Shown here one piece after another: positions 53,175-61,688 of a DNA stretch of 64,000 nt. Under the pieces are notes generated by a model, which saw only the letters and a program-made list of their open reading frames with translations, was not told the DNA's origin and searched no databases. Each line of letters starts with the position of its first letter. The stretch's first letter is position 1. The stretch is from positions 3,268,439 to 3,332,438 of the forward strand of contig NZ_CP048021.1 of the NCBI RefSeq assembly GCF_010092505.1. The letters run 5' to 3'. Position numbers and translations under genes: made by a program. This stretch comes from Virgibacillus sp. MSP4-1 (lineage in GTDB: Bacteria; Bacillota; Bacilli; Bacillales; Alkalibacillaceae).

Positions 53175-53463
53175 GCAGCGAGAACTCATTAGTGATTTCA
53201 ACATGGAATTGAGGTTCACATATACGTCTTTGTTTTTGGTCCGGTACGGTGTGTGATTATGAAATCATGAGAGGTGACGTTCGCCTCCAGCCCCCACTGT
53301 GACTAGGGAGGTTTCCTTCACATAAACCCCATTAATCATCACAGAATAACCCTGCTTTTAAACGGACAGACTAGGACTGACACTGTTGGATTACATGTCC
53401 AGCTTCTAATGGACCTAAGATTTTATCGTCAGTTCCATAACATCATCAATGGAGGGGCAAAAC
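53175..53463. other. gene-free stretch
   Basis: About 290 bases between the DUF4317 gene and the next small gene. I see no open frame with a binding site and no convincing RNA structure. Confidence 0.4.
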
Positions 53464-53574
53464 ATGGTAAAAGATTCACATGCACCGAAGAAGCAAAGAA
53501 ATGATAAGGATCGAATACCTGCAGAACAAAGAAGAGGGAAAGGGAAATCAAATTCCAGAGGTGGACGTAATTAA
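53464..53574 (+). CDS. small basic protein (36 residues)
   Basis: ATG 53464 lies behind GGAGGGG. The product starts MVKDSHAPKKQRNDKDR and ends KSNSRGGRN: highly basic, hydrophilic and without hydrophobic core, as in small spore-associated or nucleic-acid-binding peptides of Bacillaceae. I do not recognise a specific family. Confidence 0.55.
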   Translation: MVKDSHAPKKQRNDKDRIPAEQRRGKGKSNSRGGRN

Positions 53575-53872
53575 TCAGTGCTTTTTTCTGCATGCAGGAG
53601 TACAACAAAATAAGGGATGCTGAATGAGCATCCCTTAGAAAACAAAGGTGAATTCATTTACTATCTATTCCTTCCCGCTCTCTTCTAATATCCCCATTTA
53701 AATTGCATCAAAATATTCACCATCAACCATAAACGGACATAAAGGATATGCAGAACGGGAATTTGAGTTGTCCAAGTAAAAAAAGGAAAATGAACGAAAA
53801 GGCAACAATCGGAGCAAGATAAATCTTTTGCTCCCATTTGATGTTGTCATAATTATGACAGAATCATAGTGC

Positions 53873-54112
53873 TTAAAACCAGCTTTTAATCGATATAGCC
53901 TGATACATAAGCCTTGCATCTCTTCCCATCTTATCTCTTCTATGTGTGTAAGGACGCAATTGCTCCAGAAATACTTCATCACAAAATCTTCTATGATCAC
54001 CCCTCTGATAACAGGCATCGTGCTGCATACAAAAATAATCAAGAGCATTTACGGGGGGACCCGGACCTCTGCAGCCCGGACCACAATAACGATATCCCGG
54101 GAGGCACGGCAT
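53873..54112 (-). CDS. phospholipase A2-like small protein
   Basis: This 79-residue protein reads GYRYCGPGCRGPGPPVNALDYFCMQHDACY near the start: a Gly-rich Ca-binding-like loop (YCGPGCRGPGP) followed by the HDACY active-site motif of secreted phospholipase A2 (His-Asp, Cys). Short PLA2-like proteins of this type occur in Bacillaceae. No signal peptide is visible. GAGGTG lies six bases before the ATG at 54112. Confidence 0.7.
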   Translation of the reverse strand: MPCLPGYRYCGPGCRGPGPPVNALDYFCMQHDACYQRGDHRRFCDEVFLEQLRPYTHRRDKMGRDARLMYQAISIKSWF

Positions 54113-54121
54113 CACTTTCAC

Positions 54122-54560
54122 CTCATCTAATTCAATGACATATCATTCAGAATTATCCATAGTATATGTAAGAGGATATGCCAGTGTAATAGGCAGAAAT
54201 ATAAATGATGTATGAAAAGGAATTTCTAATGGAAGTTATGCTTTAAGACAAGCAGGGGGCATGAATTTTTTATCACGTATGAACTGGCCGTAATCCCCCA
54301 ACTGATGGAAGTTTTACTTTATGAGAAATAGCTCATTTTCAGTTAAACGGGTTTACAAAAATTTACTTATTATATATAATATATATTCGTTGTATAATGG
54401 AATATATGTTAATCTTGAACATAGATTCTTATGGGAACTTTCGATGGAAAAACAGGGAAAAATGCGAGGAAAATCTATCAGTCTAAAAAACGAAAAAAAG
54501 TTGACTTCACGACGAAGGATATATAAAATTATTTTTTATGAAGCTATTAAATTATAAGCC
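54122..54560. other. intergenic region before ltaS
   Basis: Holds AT-rich sequence and, at 54273-54310, a short segment (TTATCACGTAT.AACTGGCCG..AAT..CCCCCA) also found at 27206-27240 after the PAS gene. An open frame 54321-54557 has no binding site and biased composition, and I consider it non-coding. Confidence 0.4.
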
Positions 54561-54575
54561 TATGAGGTGAAAAAA

Positions 54576-56666
54576 ATGAAGAAGATATTGTCCTCTAAAA
54601 TGGGATTCTTCTCAATTGCTGTATTTATTTTCTGGATAAAAACGTATGTTATATATAAAACTGAATTTACTCTTGGTGTAAGTGGATCCATGCAGGAATT
54701 CCTGCTATTTTTCAACCCACTTAGCTCAGGATTGATTTTTATTGGTCTTGCTTTATTTTCAAAAGGAAATAAAATAGGTAGAAGAATCATTATCGTTGAA
54801 GCGATTATGAGTTTCATTTTATATTCGAATGTAGTTTATTATCGATTTAACAGTGACTTTATTACGCTCGCTACATTAATGCAGACAGATAACTTCGGAA
54901 GTCTTGGCGGGAGTATTTTAAACTTGATGGCTCCTTATGATTTCCTCTATCTAATCGATATTGTCCTTTTGGTTTTCCTTTATAAGAAGTTTAAACCAAA
55001 TTGGACATTTGAACGTCTGAAATTACGTAAACCATTGCTTGTATTGGCTACAGGCCTTATTGCGTTCAGCGTAAACCTGAGTCTGGCTGAAGATGACCGC
55101 CCACAGCTATTGGAGCGGACTTTTGACCGGAATTATCTGGTGAAGTATCTGGGGATGTATAACTTTATCCTTTATGATGCCGCCCAGAACATTGAAAACT
55201 CAACACAGAGAGTTTTGGCAGATAGTGATGATATTACAGAGGTTCAAAACTATACCAAAGCCAAATATGCTCAGCCGAATGAAGAACTGTTTGGTGCTGC
55301 GAAAGGGAAAAATATTATAAAGATTCACTTGGAGTCCTTCCAGTCTTTTCTTATTGACTATAAGCTCCATGGAGAAGAGGTCACACCATTCTTAAATTCA
55401 TTGGTCCATGATAAGAGTAAGAATTTCACGTATTTCGATAATTTCTTCCATCAGACCGGACAGGGAAAGACCGCTGATGCGGAGTTAATTACGGATACAT
55501 CTTTATATGGACTATCCAATGGGTCTGCATTCTCAACAAAAGCGGACAATACGTTCCAGGCACTGCCGGCCATTCTGGATCAGCGTCAAGGCTACACAAG
55601 CGCTGTCTTCCATGGGGATGGGAAGTCATTCTGGAATCGGGATAATATGTATAAAAGCCTTGGAGTCAATGAATTTTACTATGACAGCTATTACGACATG
55701 AGTAAGGAAAATGTCATTAACTACGGTCTGAAGGATAAACCATTCTTTGAGCAGTCCATGCCATATTTAAAAAACATGGAAAAACCATTTTATGCGCATA
55801 TGATGACCTTAACCCATCATCATCCTTATTTGATTGATGAAGAGGATGCGACGATTGCACCGGCGGAAACAGGAGATCCATCTGTTGACCGCTATTTCCA
55901 GACAGCCCGCTATTTGGATGAAGCTTTAAAACAGTTCTTTAAAGACCTAAAAGAAGCTGGATTATACGAGGATTCTGTGATTATGATTTATGGAGATCAT
56001 TATGGTATTTCTGAAAATCATAATCGGGCTATGAAGGAAATTACCGGAGAAGAAATTACTTCATTTAAGAATGCGCAATTACAGCGAGTTCCGTTTATCA
56101 TTAAAGTTCCTGGTGTTGAAGGACAGGGAATTAATCATGAGTACACGGCAATGACTGATGTGATGCCTACATTGTTACATCTACTAGGGATAGACGCACA
56201 GGATTACATTCTGTTTGGTACTGATATGTTCTCTAAGGATCATAAAGAAATGGTTCCATTCCGTAATGGAGACTTCATTACAGATAAATACAGTTATGTA
56301 GATGGAACATTTTATAAAAATAAAACGGGAGAGAAAATTTCAGATCCTACTGAATCCATGTTAAATATGAAAGAGACAGCACACCATGAGCTGGAGCTTT
56401 CTGATAAAGTGTTAAATGGAGATCTGCTTCGTTTCTACACTCCAAATGAACAGTGGGAGCCTGTAGATACCGGAGACTATTTCTATCCAACATTAAAAGA
56501 AAATGAAGAGATTAATAATACTGATGGTGTGCAAGATTTAGAAGATGGTACGAAAGCTTCAAATGAAAATAGAGTAAATATCAGTGAGAATGAAAGCAGC
56601 AAAGAGGAAGGTCATGAAAAGGAAGACCAAAATCAAAACGAAACAAAAGCAGAAGAGAAACAATGA
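54576..56666 (+). CDS. ltaS: lipoteichoic acid synthase LtaS
   Basis: This protein of about 696 residues has five N-terminal membrane helices and a large extracellular sulfatase-like domain. The metal-binding Glu is in KIHLESFQSF (about 253), the catalytic Thr in QTGQGKTADAE (about 299), and YGDHYG carries the Asp-His pair. It polymerises glycerol phosphate from phosphatidylglycerol onto a glycolipid anchor. The C-terminal 60 residues are acidic and hydrophilic. ATG 54576 follows TGAGGTG. Monocistronic, with its own terminator. Confidence 0.95.
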   Translation: MKKILSSKMGFFSIAVFIFWIKTYVIYKTEFTLGVSGSMQEFLLFFNPLSSGLIFIGLALFSKGNKIGRRIIIVEAIMSFILYSNVVYYRFNSDFITLATLMQTDNFGSLGGSILNLMAPYDFLYLIDIVLLVFLYKKFKPNWTFERLKLRKPLLVLATGLIAFSVNLSLAEDDRPQLLERTFDRNYLVKYLGMYNFILYDAAQNIENSTQRVLADSDDITEVQNYTKAKYAQPNEELFGAAKGKNIIKIHLESFQSFLIDYKLHGEEVTPFLNSLVHDKSKNFTYFDNFFHQTGQGKTADAELITDTSLYGLSNGSAFSTKADNTFQALPAILDQRQGYTSAVFHGDGKSFWNRDNMYKSLGVNEFYYDSYYDMSKENVINYGLKDKPFFEQSMPYLKNMEKPFYAHMMTLTHHHPYLIDEEDATIAPAETGDPSVDRYFQTARYLDEALKQFFKDLKEAGLYEDSVIMIYGDHYGISENHNRAMKEITGEEITSFKNAQLQRVPFIIKVPGVEGQGINHEYTAMTDVMPTLLHLLGIDAQDYILFGTDMFSKDHKEMVPFRNGDFITDKYSYVDGTFYKNKTGEKISDPTESMLNMKETAHHELELSDKVLNGDLLRFYTPNEQWEPVDTGDYFYPTLKENEEINNTDGVQDLEDGTKASNENRVNISENESSKEEGHEKEDQNQNETKAEEKQ

Positions 56667-56691
56667 AGATTCATAATCGCTATAAGGTAAA

Positions 56692-56728
56692 ACACATCCA
56701 CATCTTTGTGGGTGTGTTTTTTATTGTA
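56692..56728 (+). terminator. ltaS terminator
   Basis: ACACATCCACA and TGTGGGTGTGT pair around TCTT, followed by TTTTTATTG. Confidence 0.85.
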
Positions 56729-56872
56729 TAGGAAATTAATACACACCCGATTTGTTCCACTAACCATTAGCGGGGTGTTCCTCCACTAATTGAAGTTTCA
56801 CTTTATAAAATCACATCAAAAGGATGAGTATGTTCGATTCCGGAAAGAATAAGACAAAAAACAGGTGAGAAT

Positions 56873-57448
56873 ATGCTTTTGCTCAAAGTTGGAATGTTGC
56901 TAACCATACTTATATCGGCGCTGGTTTGTGTTTACTTTATAAAATTAGACTGGCGGAAATATGGTTTTCTCTATATATCTGCTGCCGTTTCTGCAAATGT
57001 TTTATGCTATCTTTTTACGTGGTCAGGATTGTATTCCTTTCCGAATAATCTATTGCACGGTGATTTGCTTATGCCGATCGGTCTGGTATCAACGGCATTT
57101 CCGTTAGTTGTACTATTGGGAGTAAGATTCAGTCCTGAAAAATGGATATGGAAAATCCCTTTTTATTGGGGGATCGTACATTTAGGGATGGTTGCGGAGG
57201 CTGTTTTAATGATTACACCCATGTTTAAATTTGGACCTGAATGGGACCTATGGGACTCCTATTCATTACGATGGGGCTACTACTTGCTGTTTGAATTATT
57301 AGGAAGTAAAATAATTCCCCCTCATTTAAGAAAACCAATATCTCATCAATCTTTCCGATACGGCGGATGGGCCTGGATTGTGTTTCATATTGTAGTCGTT
57401 GTCACCATTTTCTTAATGGGAGTTTATACGGGGATAACGTTATTTTAA
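56873..57448 (+). CDS. CBO0543-family membrane protein
   Basis: This 191-residue protein has five or six membrane helices with the CBO0543-type pattern (LDWRKYGFLYISAAVSANVLCYLFTWSGLYSFPN..., YWGIVHLGMVAEAVLMI). Family members are common in Bacillaceae and of unknown role. AGGTGAG precedes the ATG. It is a single-gene unit. Confidence 0.75.
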   Translation: MLLLKVGMLLTILISALVCVYFIKLDWRKYGFLYISAAVSANVLCYLFTWSGLYSFPNNLLHGDLLMPIGLVSTAFPLVVLLGVRFSPEKWIWKIPFYWGIVHLGMVAEAVLMITPMFKFGPEWDLWDSYSLRWGYYLLFELLGSKIIPPHLRKPISHQSFRYGGWAWIVFHIVVVVTIFLMGVYTGITLF

Positions 57449-57527
57449 CAGGGAGTCTGCATTGGAAGGTCCTGTGGTAAATAACAGGACCTGAAGGATT
57501 AGTAATTAAAAAAAGTGAAACACAGGA

Positions 57528-57561
57528 TTGACAATCTGGTGTATTATGCATATAATACACC
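57528..57561 (+). promoter_or_regulatory. GntR-operon promoter with operator palindrome
   Basis: TTGACA (57528-57533) and TATAAT (57551-57556) have a 17-base spacer. A perfect palindrome 57538-57561 with 10-base arms (GGTGTATTAT and ATAATACACC) fills the spacer and covers the -10. The position is ideal for autorepression by the GntR-type regulator encoded 75 bases downstream. Confidence 0.85.
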
Positions 57562-57635
57562 TTAGATGTATGAACTAATTAATACACACATTAAAAATGA
57601 GGTAGTTACTTCATGGTCTTATAGGAGTTGTTTCG

Positions 57636-58013
57636 ATGAGTATGAATTTTAACAATCGGGATCCCGTTTATTTACAAATCATACGGTATTTTAAAGAGAA
57701 AATTGCTATTGGTGAATTGGAGCCTGGAGAGGAAATACCATCAAGAAGAGAACTTGCTAACAGATTGAAGGTGAACCCTAATACAGCGCAACGGGCGTAC
57801 AAGGAAATGGAGGAGCAGGGTTTGATTTATACAGAACGGAATCTGCCGAGTAAAATTACGACGGATACAGAAACATTGGGAAGGGTAAGAGATGAATTAA
57901 TTTTGGAAGCTGTAGATACCTTTATTGGATCTGTTCGTTCCATTAATGTACCCGTGGATGAATTGCTTGAATTAGTCCGAAAAAAGTACCTTGAGAGTGA
58001 TGGGGAGGCGTAA
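57636..58013 (+). CDS. YtrA-type GntR regulator
   Basis: This 125-residue protein has a GntR winged helix (DPVYLQIIRYFKEKIAIGELEPGEEIPSRRELANRLKVNPNTAQRAYKEMEEQGLIYTERN) and the short C-terminal helix typical of the YtrA subfamily, which controls linked ABC transporters and often responds to cell-wall stress. It is the first gene of an operon with an ABC transporter and a sigma factor, two bases before the ATPase start. Confidence 0.9.
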   Translation: MSMNFNNRDPVYLQIIRYFKEKIAIGELEPGEEIPSRRELANRLKVNPNTAQRAYKEMEEQGLIYTERNLPSKITTDTETLGRVRDELILEAVDTFIGSVRSINVPVDELLELVRKKYLESDGEA

Positions 58014-58015
58014 AC

Positions 58016-58705
58016 ATGATTGAAGTAAAAGAGGTTGAGAAGAAGTTTGGACGTAAAAAAATACTTAAGGGTGTGTCATTTACTGCGAACAAGGGTGAAA
58101 TCACCTGTTTGATAGGAATTAATGGGGTAGGAAAGACAACGATTTTAAATGCAATTATGGCTCTGACCCCGATTCAAAGAGGGGAGATTTTATTAGATGG
58201 GGAGCCGATTAAGGAAAAGACATTTGAGAAAGTTTCTTTTATTCCTGATGCACTTACGATGCTACCAAACATGACTATAGAGGAAGCCATGGAGTTTATG
58301 AATGATTTTTATACTTGCTGGAACATGGAACGTGCGAGGGAACTATTAGGCTTTTTCAGATTACATAAAGGTGATCGCATTGCCTCCTTATCAAAAGGGA
58401 ATGCAGCCAAGGTAAACCTGTTGCTTGGTTTGGCTTTGGATGTGGATTACATCTTAATGGATGAGCCATTTTCAGGTATAGATATGTTCAGTCGTGAAGA
58501 AATCGCAAATGTGTTTACAAGCCATCTGATTGAAAACAGAGGTGTGATTATCACAACTCATGAAGTAAGCGATATTGAACATTTAATCGATAAGGTTGTG
58601 CTGCTGGATGACGGGTTGGTTACCAAAGAATTTGACGCTGAAAAGGCACGTGAAGACGACGGAATGTCTGTAATCGATGTGATGAGAGAGGTGTACCAGG
58701 GATGA
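58016..58705 (+). CDS. ABC transporter ATP-binding protein
   Basis: This 229-residue ATPase has Walker A GINGVGKTT, a degenerate signature (LSKGNAAKVNLLLGLA), Walker B YILMDEPFSGID and the switch His (IITTHEVSD). It resembles YtrB/EcfA-type exporters linked to YtrA regulators. It overlaps the permease start by four bases (ATGA). Confidence 0.92.
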   Translation: MIEVKEVEKKFGRKKILKGVSFTANKGEITCLIGINGVGKTTILNAIMALTPIQRGEILLDGEPIKEKTFEKVSFIPDALTMLPNMTIEEAMEFMNDFYTCWNMERARELLGFFRLHKGDRIASLSKGNAAKVNLLLGLALDVDYILMDEPFSGIDMFSREEIANVFTSHLIENRGVIITTHEVSDIEHLIDKVVLLDDGLVTKEFDAEKAREDDGMSVIDVMREVYQG

Positions 58706-59535
58706 AAAATTACGTAAAGCTCGTTAATTTTGAATTTAACCGAGTTGTGAAACTATTTACCATTTTGCTGGGCATAACCCTTGTAGTCCAGGTGGCTGGG
58801 GTGATTGTACAGTCAAGAGAGTATCTCGGCAGGGCGAATGAAAAGATGAATGAAGACCTAATGTCGAAAGCGCAGTTTTTAACAGATTATGGCCAAATCA
58901 GTTTTGCACATATTGTAAGAAGCGTATGGTTTTTGGGACCCATTGCTTTATGTGCAGCTGGGGTAGCATTTTATATTTTTCTCGTTTGGTACCGTGACTG
59001 GGTTGGAAAAAACACGTTTATTTACCGTTTGTTAATGCTTCCAACAACGAGGTTAAATATCTTTTTCGCCAAGATTTCAAATATACTCATCATGACACTG
59101 GGACTAGTGGCATTTCAATTAATTTTATTACCTTTTGAAGCATTGGTATTGAAATGGATGGTACCTGATGATTTCCGGAGTGATATGGGAGTTAAAGAGA
59201 CAATTACCAGTATACCGGAATTAACGATTATTATTCCGAACAGCTTTGTTGAATTTGTGTTGTATTATGGAGCAGGACTGCTGGCTGTTGCCATTTTATT
59301 TACTGCGATTTTAATGGAAAGAAGCTTTAAATGGAAAGGAATCATTGCGGGTGTGCTTTATAGTGCCATGGCTATTCTTGTTCTCATTTCACCCGTACTC
59401 TTACAAGAATTGGTACTAAATGGGTTCTTTTATCCGATGGAACTGTTTGTCATTGAAATTGTAATGGGAATCATTGTACTGGCTGTTTCCATATGGATGA
59501 GTGGATTCCTGCTGAAGAAAAAGGTAACGGTATAA
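58702..59535 (+). CDS. ABC transporter permease
   Basis: This 277-residue protein has six membrane helices (first at about 17-37) with a large extracellular segment between the first two (QSREYLGRANEKMNEDLMSKAQFLTDYG). It pairs with the ATPase whose gene overlaps it. The cargo is unknown; by analogy with Ytr systems it may act in cell-envelope stress. Confidence 0.88.
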   Translation: MKNYVKLVNFEFNRVVKLFTILLGITLVVQVAGVIVQSREYLGRANEKMNEDLMSKAQFLTDYGQISFAHIVRSVWFLGPIALCAAGVAFYIFLVWYRDWVGKNTFIYRLLMLPTTRLNIFFAKISNILIMTLGLVAFQLILLPFEALVLKWMVPDDFRSDMGVKETITSIPELTIIIPNSFVEFVLYYGAGLLAVAILFTAILMERSFKWKGIIAGVLYSAMAILVLISPVLLQELVLNGFFYPMELFVIEIVMGIIVLAVSIWMSGFLLKKKVTV

Positions 59536-59548
59536 AGGAGTGTACACA

Positions 59549-60781
59549 ATGAAAAAATACTGGAAATTTACAGCTATTATTGCTGTTATTGTGCTTAGTA
59601 TTGGAACGTTCTATGTGAATTCAGCCATATCGGCAGATCAAAACCCTGAATTTGTGATTAAGAAAGAAAGTGGGGATACGAAAGAGCTGGAGCCATTGGT
59701 GCTGGAAGGTTCCTATCAAGGTGCTTCCTCAGGGAAATATATAAGCAGGGGCTTAGAACTCACCGGCCAGGGGACAGAATATAGAAATCCATCTTTTCTT
59801 AATCGACTGATTGGTTCCCCGGCGCCTGTGATAGAGAGGTTGCAGGAGCAATATCGGGGCTTCATGCGGGGAAAAAGTCCATCTGAGCATTTGTTTTTTG
59901 AGAACGATCGCTTTCTTGCTTATGCAAATGTGGACTATGAAATTGGGTTTAATTCCCGTGAAACAAAGGATCATACATTTGAAATAGATATATTAAATAA
60001 AAAAGAAGATAGCATAGATTCTTTTGCTATAATAGTGCCAGGCGCTAACAGAATGGATCATATGTTTGTGGATGATGTACAGATCATAAATGGTGAGCTA
60101 AACATTATCACACAAAATATGGTCAGAGATAATAACAGGGATAGACTCTATAGTGAAAAACATATCTATACAATTGATATGGCCAATCAGAAGTTCATAA
60201 AACATGAACCGATTATCAAAGAACCAAAAGGACAGGACAATACTCATTTCGACATAAAGTTCATTGAAGCAGAAGGATCAACGAATATGCATGAAAAGCT
60301 ATTATTCCTGACAACGGAAAGAGAGGTTATAAAGGATAGGGAATCAACAAGACTTGGTGAAACTAGTCGGGAAGTCATATCCTATAATCTGATAACCAAA
60401 GAAAAAAGGAAACTCTCTGAAGACTTAAATTTAGAAGAGAATGAAATAAGTGCATTTGACGGGTCCGCGATTTACCTGACGAAAGTAAATGGACAGAAGC
60501 TTATGGTCACGCCTTTTCATTTAGAGAAGAAAAAGCGGGGAGATTCCTATTTATTTCAATTATCCGATAAACCCATGAATGAAGTGCCCCCACTGATTAA
60601 GATAAAGGATGGGAAGTTGTATGCAGCTTCCAACCGGATGAATTCAAATACAACTGCAAGTGTTATAGTTGCTGACTTGAAGACAGGTGATTCTCTCTTT
60701 AAGGGAGAATTAAGTATAAAAGATTCAGAGGATGAGATAGAAGATTATGATTTATATATTCATGATATCTTTGTAAAATAG
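59549..60781 (+). CDS. secreted or membrane-anchored beta-propeller-like protein
   Basis: This protein of about 410 residues has an N-terminal membrane anchor or signal (FTAIIAVIVLSIGTFYVNSAIS). The rest is beta-rich with repeating strands (SFAIIVPGANRM, EKHIYTIDMANQKFIKHEP, KEKRKLSEDLN), suggestive of a propeller, but I cannot name a family. It sits between the permease and the sigma factor, 13 bases after the former, so it probably is an accessory subunit of the transporter. Confidence 0.6.
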   Translation: MKKYWKFTAIIAVIVLSIGTFYVNSAISADQNPEFVIKKESGDTKELEPLVLEGSYQGASSGKYISRGLELTGQGTEYRNPSFLNRLIGSPAPVIERLQEQYRGFMRGKSPSEHLFFENDRFLAYANVDYEIGFNSRETKDHTFEIDILNKKEDSIDSFAIIVPGANRMDHMFVDDVQIINGELNIITQNMVRDNNRDRLYSEKHIYTIDMANQKFIKHEPIIKEPKGQDNTHFDIKFIEAEGSTNMHEKLLFLTTEREVIKDRESTRLGETSREVISYNLITKEKRKLSEDLNLEENEISAFDGSAIYLTKVNGQKLMVTPFHLEKKKRGDSYLFQLSDKPMNEVPPLIKIKDGKLYAASNRMNSNTTASVIVADLKTGDSLFKGELSIKDSEDEIEDYDLYIHDIFVK

Positions 60782-60812
60782 GGTGTCCTTTGTAAGAAAA
60801 GAGGATGATCAT

Positions 60813-61361
60813 ATGGAAATGAGTCAAAACAAAGCGGTGTACCTGGCAAACTTAAATCAACGTATGATGGATCAGGATGTAAATGAGCTTTATGCTGAAT
60901 GTAAAAAGAAAATATTTTCCATCGCCCTTTCCTATGTAAAAGATCATTATTTGGCAGAGGACCTTTCACATGAAATATTGGTCAAATGCTACGTTACCCG
61001 TGAAAAGTTCAAAGGTGATTGTTCCTTTCATACATGGATGTGTCGCATTGCAAAAAATCATTGTATTGATTTTTTACGAAAGAGCTATCGGAGCCGTGAT
61101 TTGCTTTCTGAAGATATCGATTTTACTTACAAAGGCAACATGTCCTCGCCAGAATCTGAGTTCTTAAGGCTGTGTGACAAGGAAGAACTGAACCATCATC
61201 TGAGGAGGCTGCCAGCAACATATCTGGAAGTCCTAACACGTTTTTACTATAAAGAACAATCCTTGAAGGAAATTGGACACCACCTTAATCTGAAGCCATC
61301 GACCGTCAAAACAAGGCTGTTTCGGGCAAGGAAAATGTTAAGAGATCAATATCAAGTGTAG
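60813..61361 (+). CDS. ECF-type sigma-70 family factor
   Basis: This 182-residue protein has sigma region 2 (IFSIALSYVKDHYLAEDLSHEILVKCYVTREKFKGDCSFHTWMCRIAKNHCIDFLRK) and region 4 (LKEIGHHLNLKPSTVKTRLFRARKML). GAGGATG lies before the ATG at 60813. It follows the ABC genes in the same direction. No anti-sigma factor is recognised, although the membrane protein before it could play that part. The targets are unknown. Confidence 0.9.
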   Translation: MEMSQNKAVYLANLNQRMMDQDVNELYAECKKKIFSIALSYVKDHYLAEDLSHEILVKCYVTREKFKGDCSFHTWMCRIAKNHCIDFLRKSYRSRDLLSEDIDFTYKGNMSSPESEFLRLCDKEELNHHLRRLPATYLEVLTRFYYKEQSLKEIGHHLNLKPSTVKTRLFRARKMLRDQYQV

Positions 61362-61362
61362 A

Positions 61363-61505
61363 GGTGCCTGTCACCCGTCGAAGTAATTGTTATCACAGAA
61401 AGTCCTGGTGAATGTTGGATTCCACATTTACCAGGACTTTTTACTTGGTTTGGAAATAAAGAAAAATCGACAGGTGACAGGCACCTGTCGAACGGCACCT
61501 GTCGA
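61363..61505. repeat. inverted pair of GGTGACAGGCACC repeats around a terminator
   Basis: GGTGCCTGTCACC (61363-61375) and GGTGACAGGCACC (61473-61485) are inverted copies. Between them AAAGTCCTGGT and ACCAGGACTTT form a terminator stem (61397-61440). A third partial copy, GGCACCTGTCGAAC, follows. The whole unit folds into a large hairpin and ends the sigma-factor transcript. Confidence 0.75.
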
Positions 61506-61688
61506 ACAAAATATTCATAATAATGGACATTCAAAAATAGGGTATCGACAAAAGGTCTTGTTTGATGCTCACCCTGAAAAATCGTGACATATTTCTCCTG
61601 TCTTGGAGGATATAAAAGGGAATGGTCATCAGACAAGATTCAGCCTTTATTTTCAAGTATTTAAGAACAAATGTCAGGAGGGTACCCT

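Noticed and set aside
54321..54557. 78-codon open frame before ltaS
   Set aside because: No ribosome binding site, AT-rich composition of promoter type, and no recognisable protein pattern.
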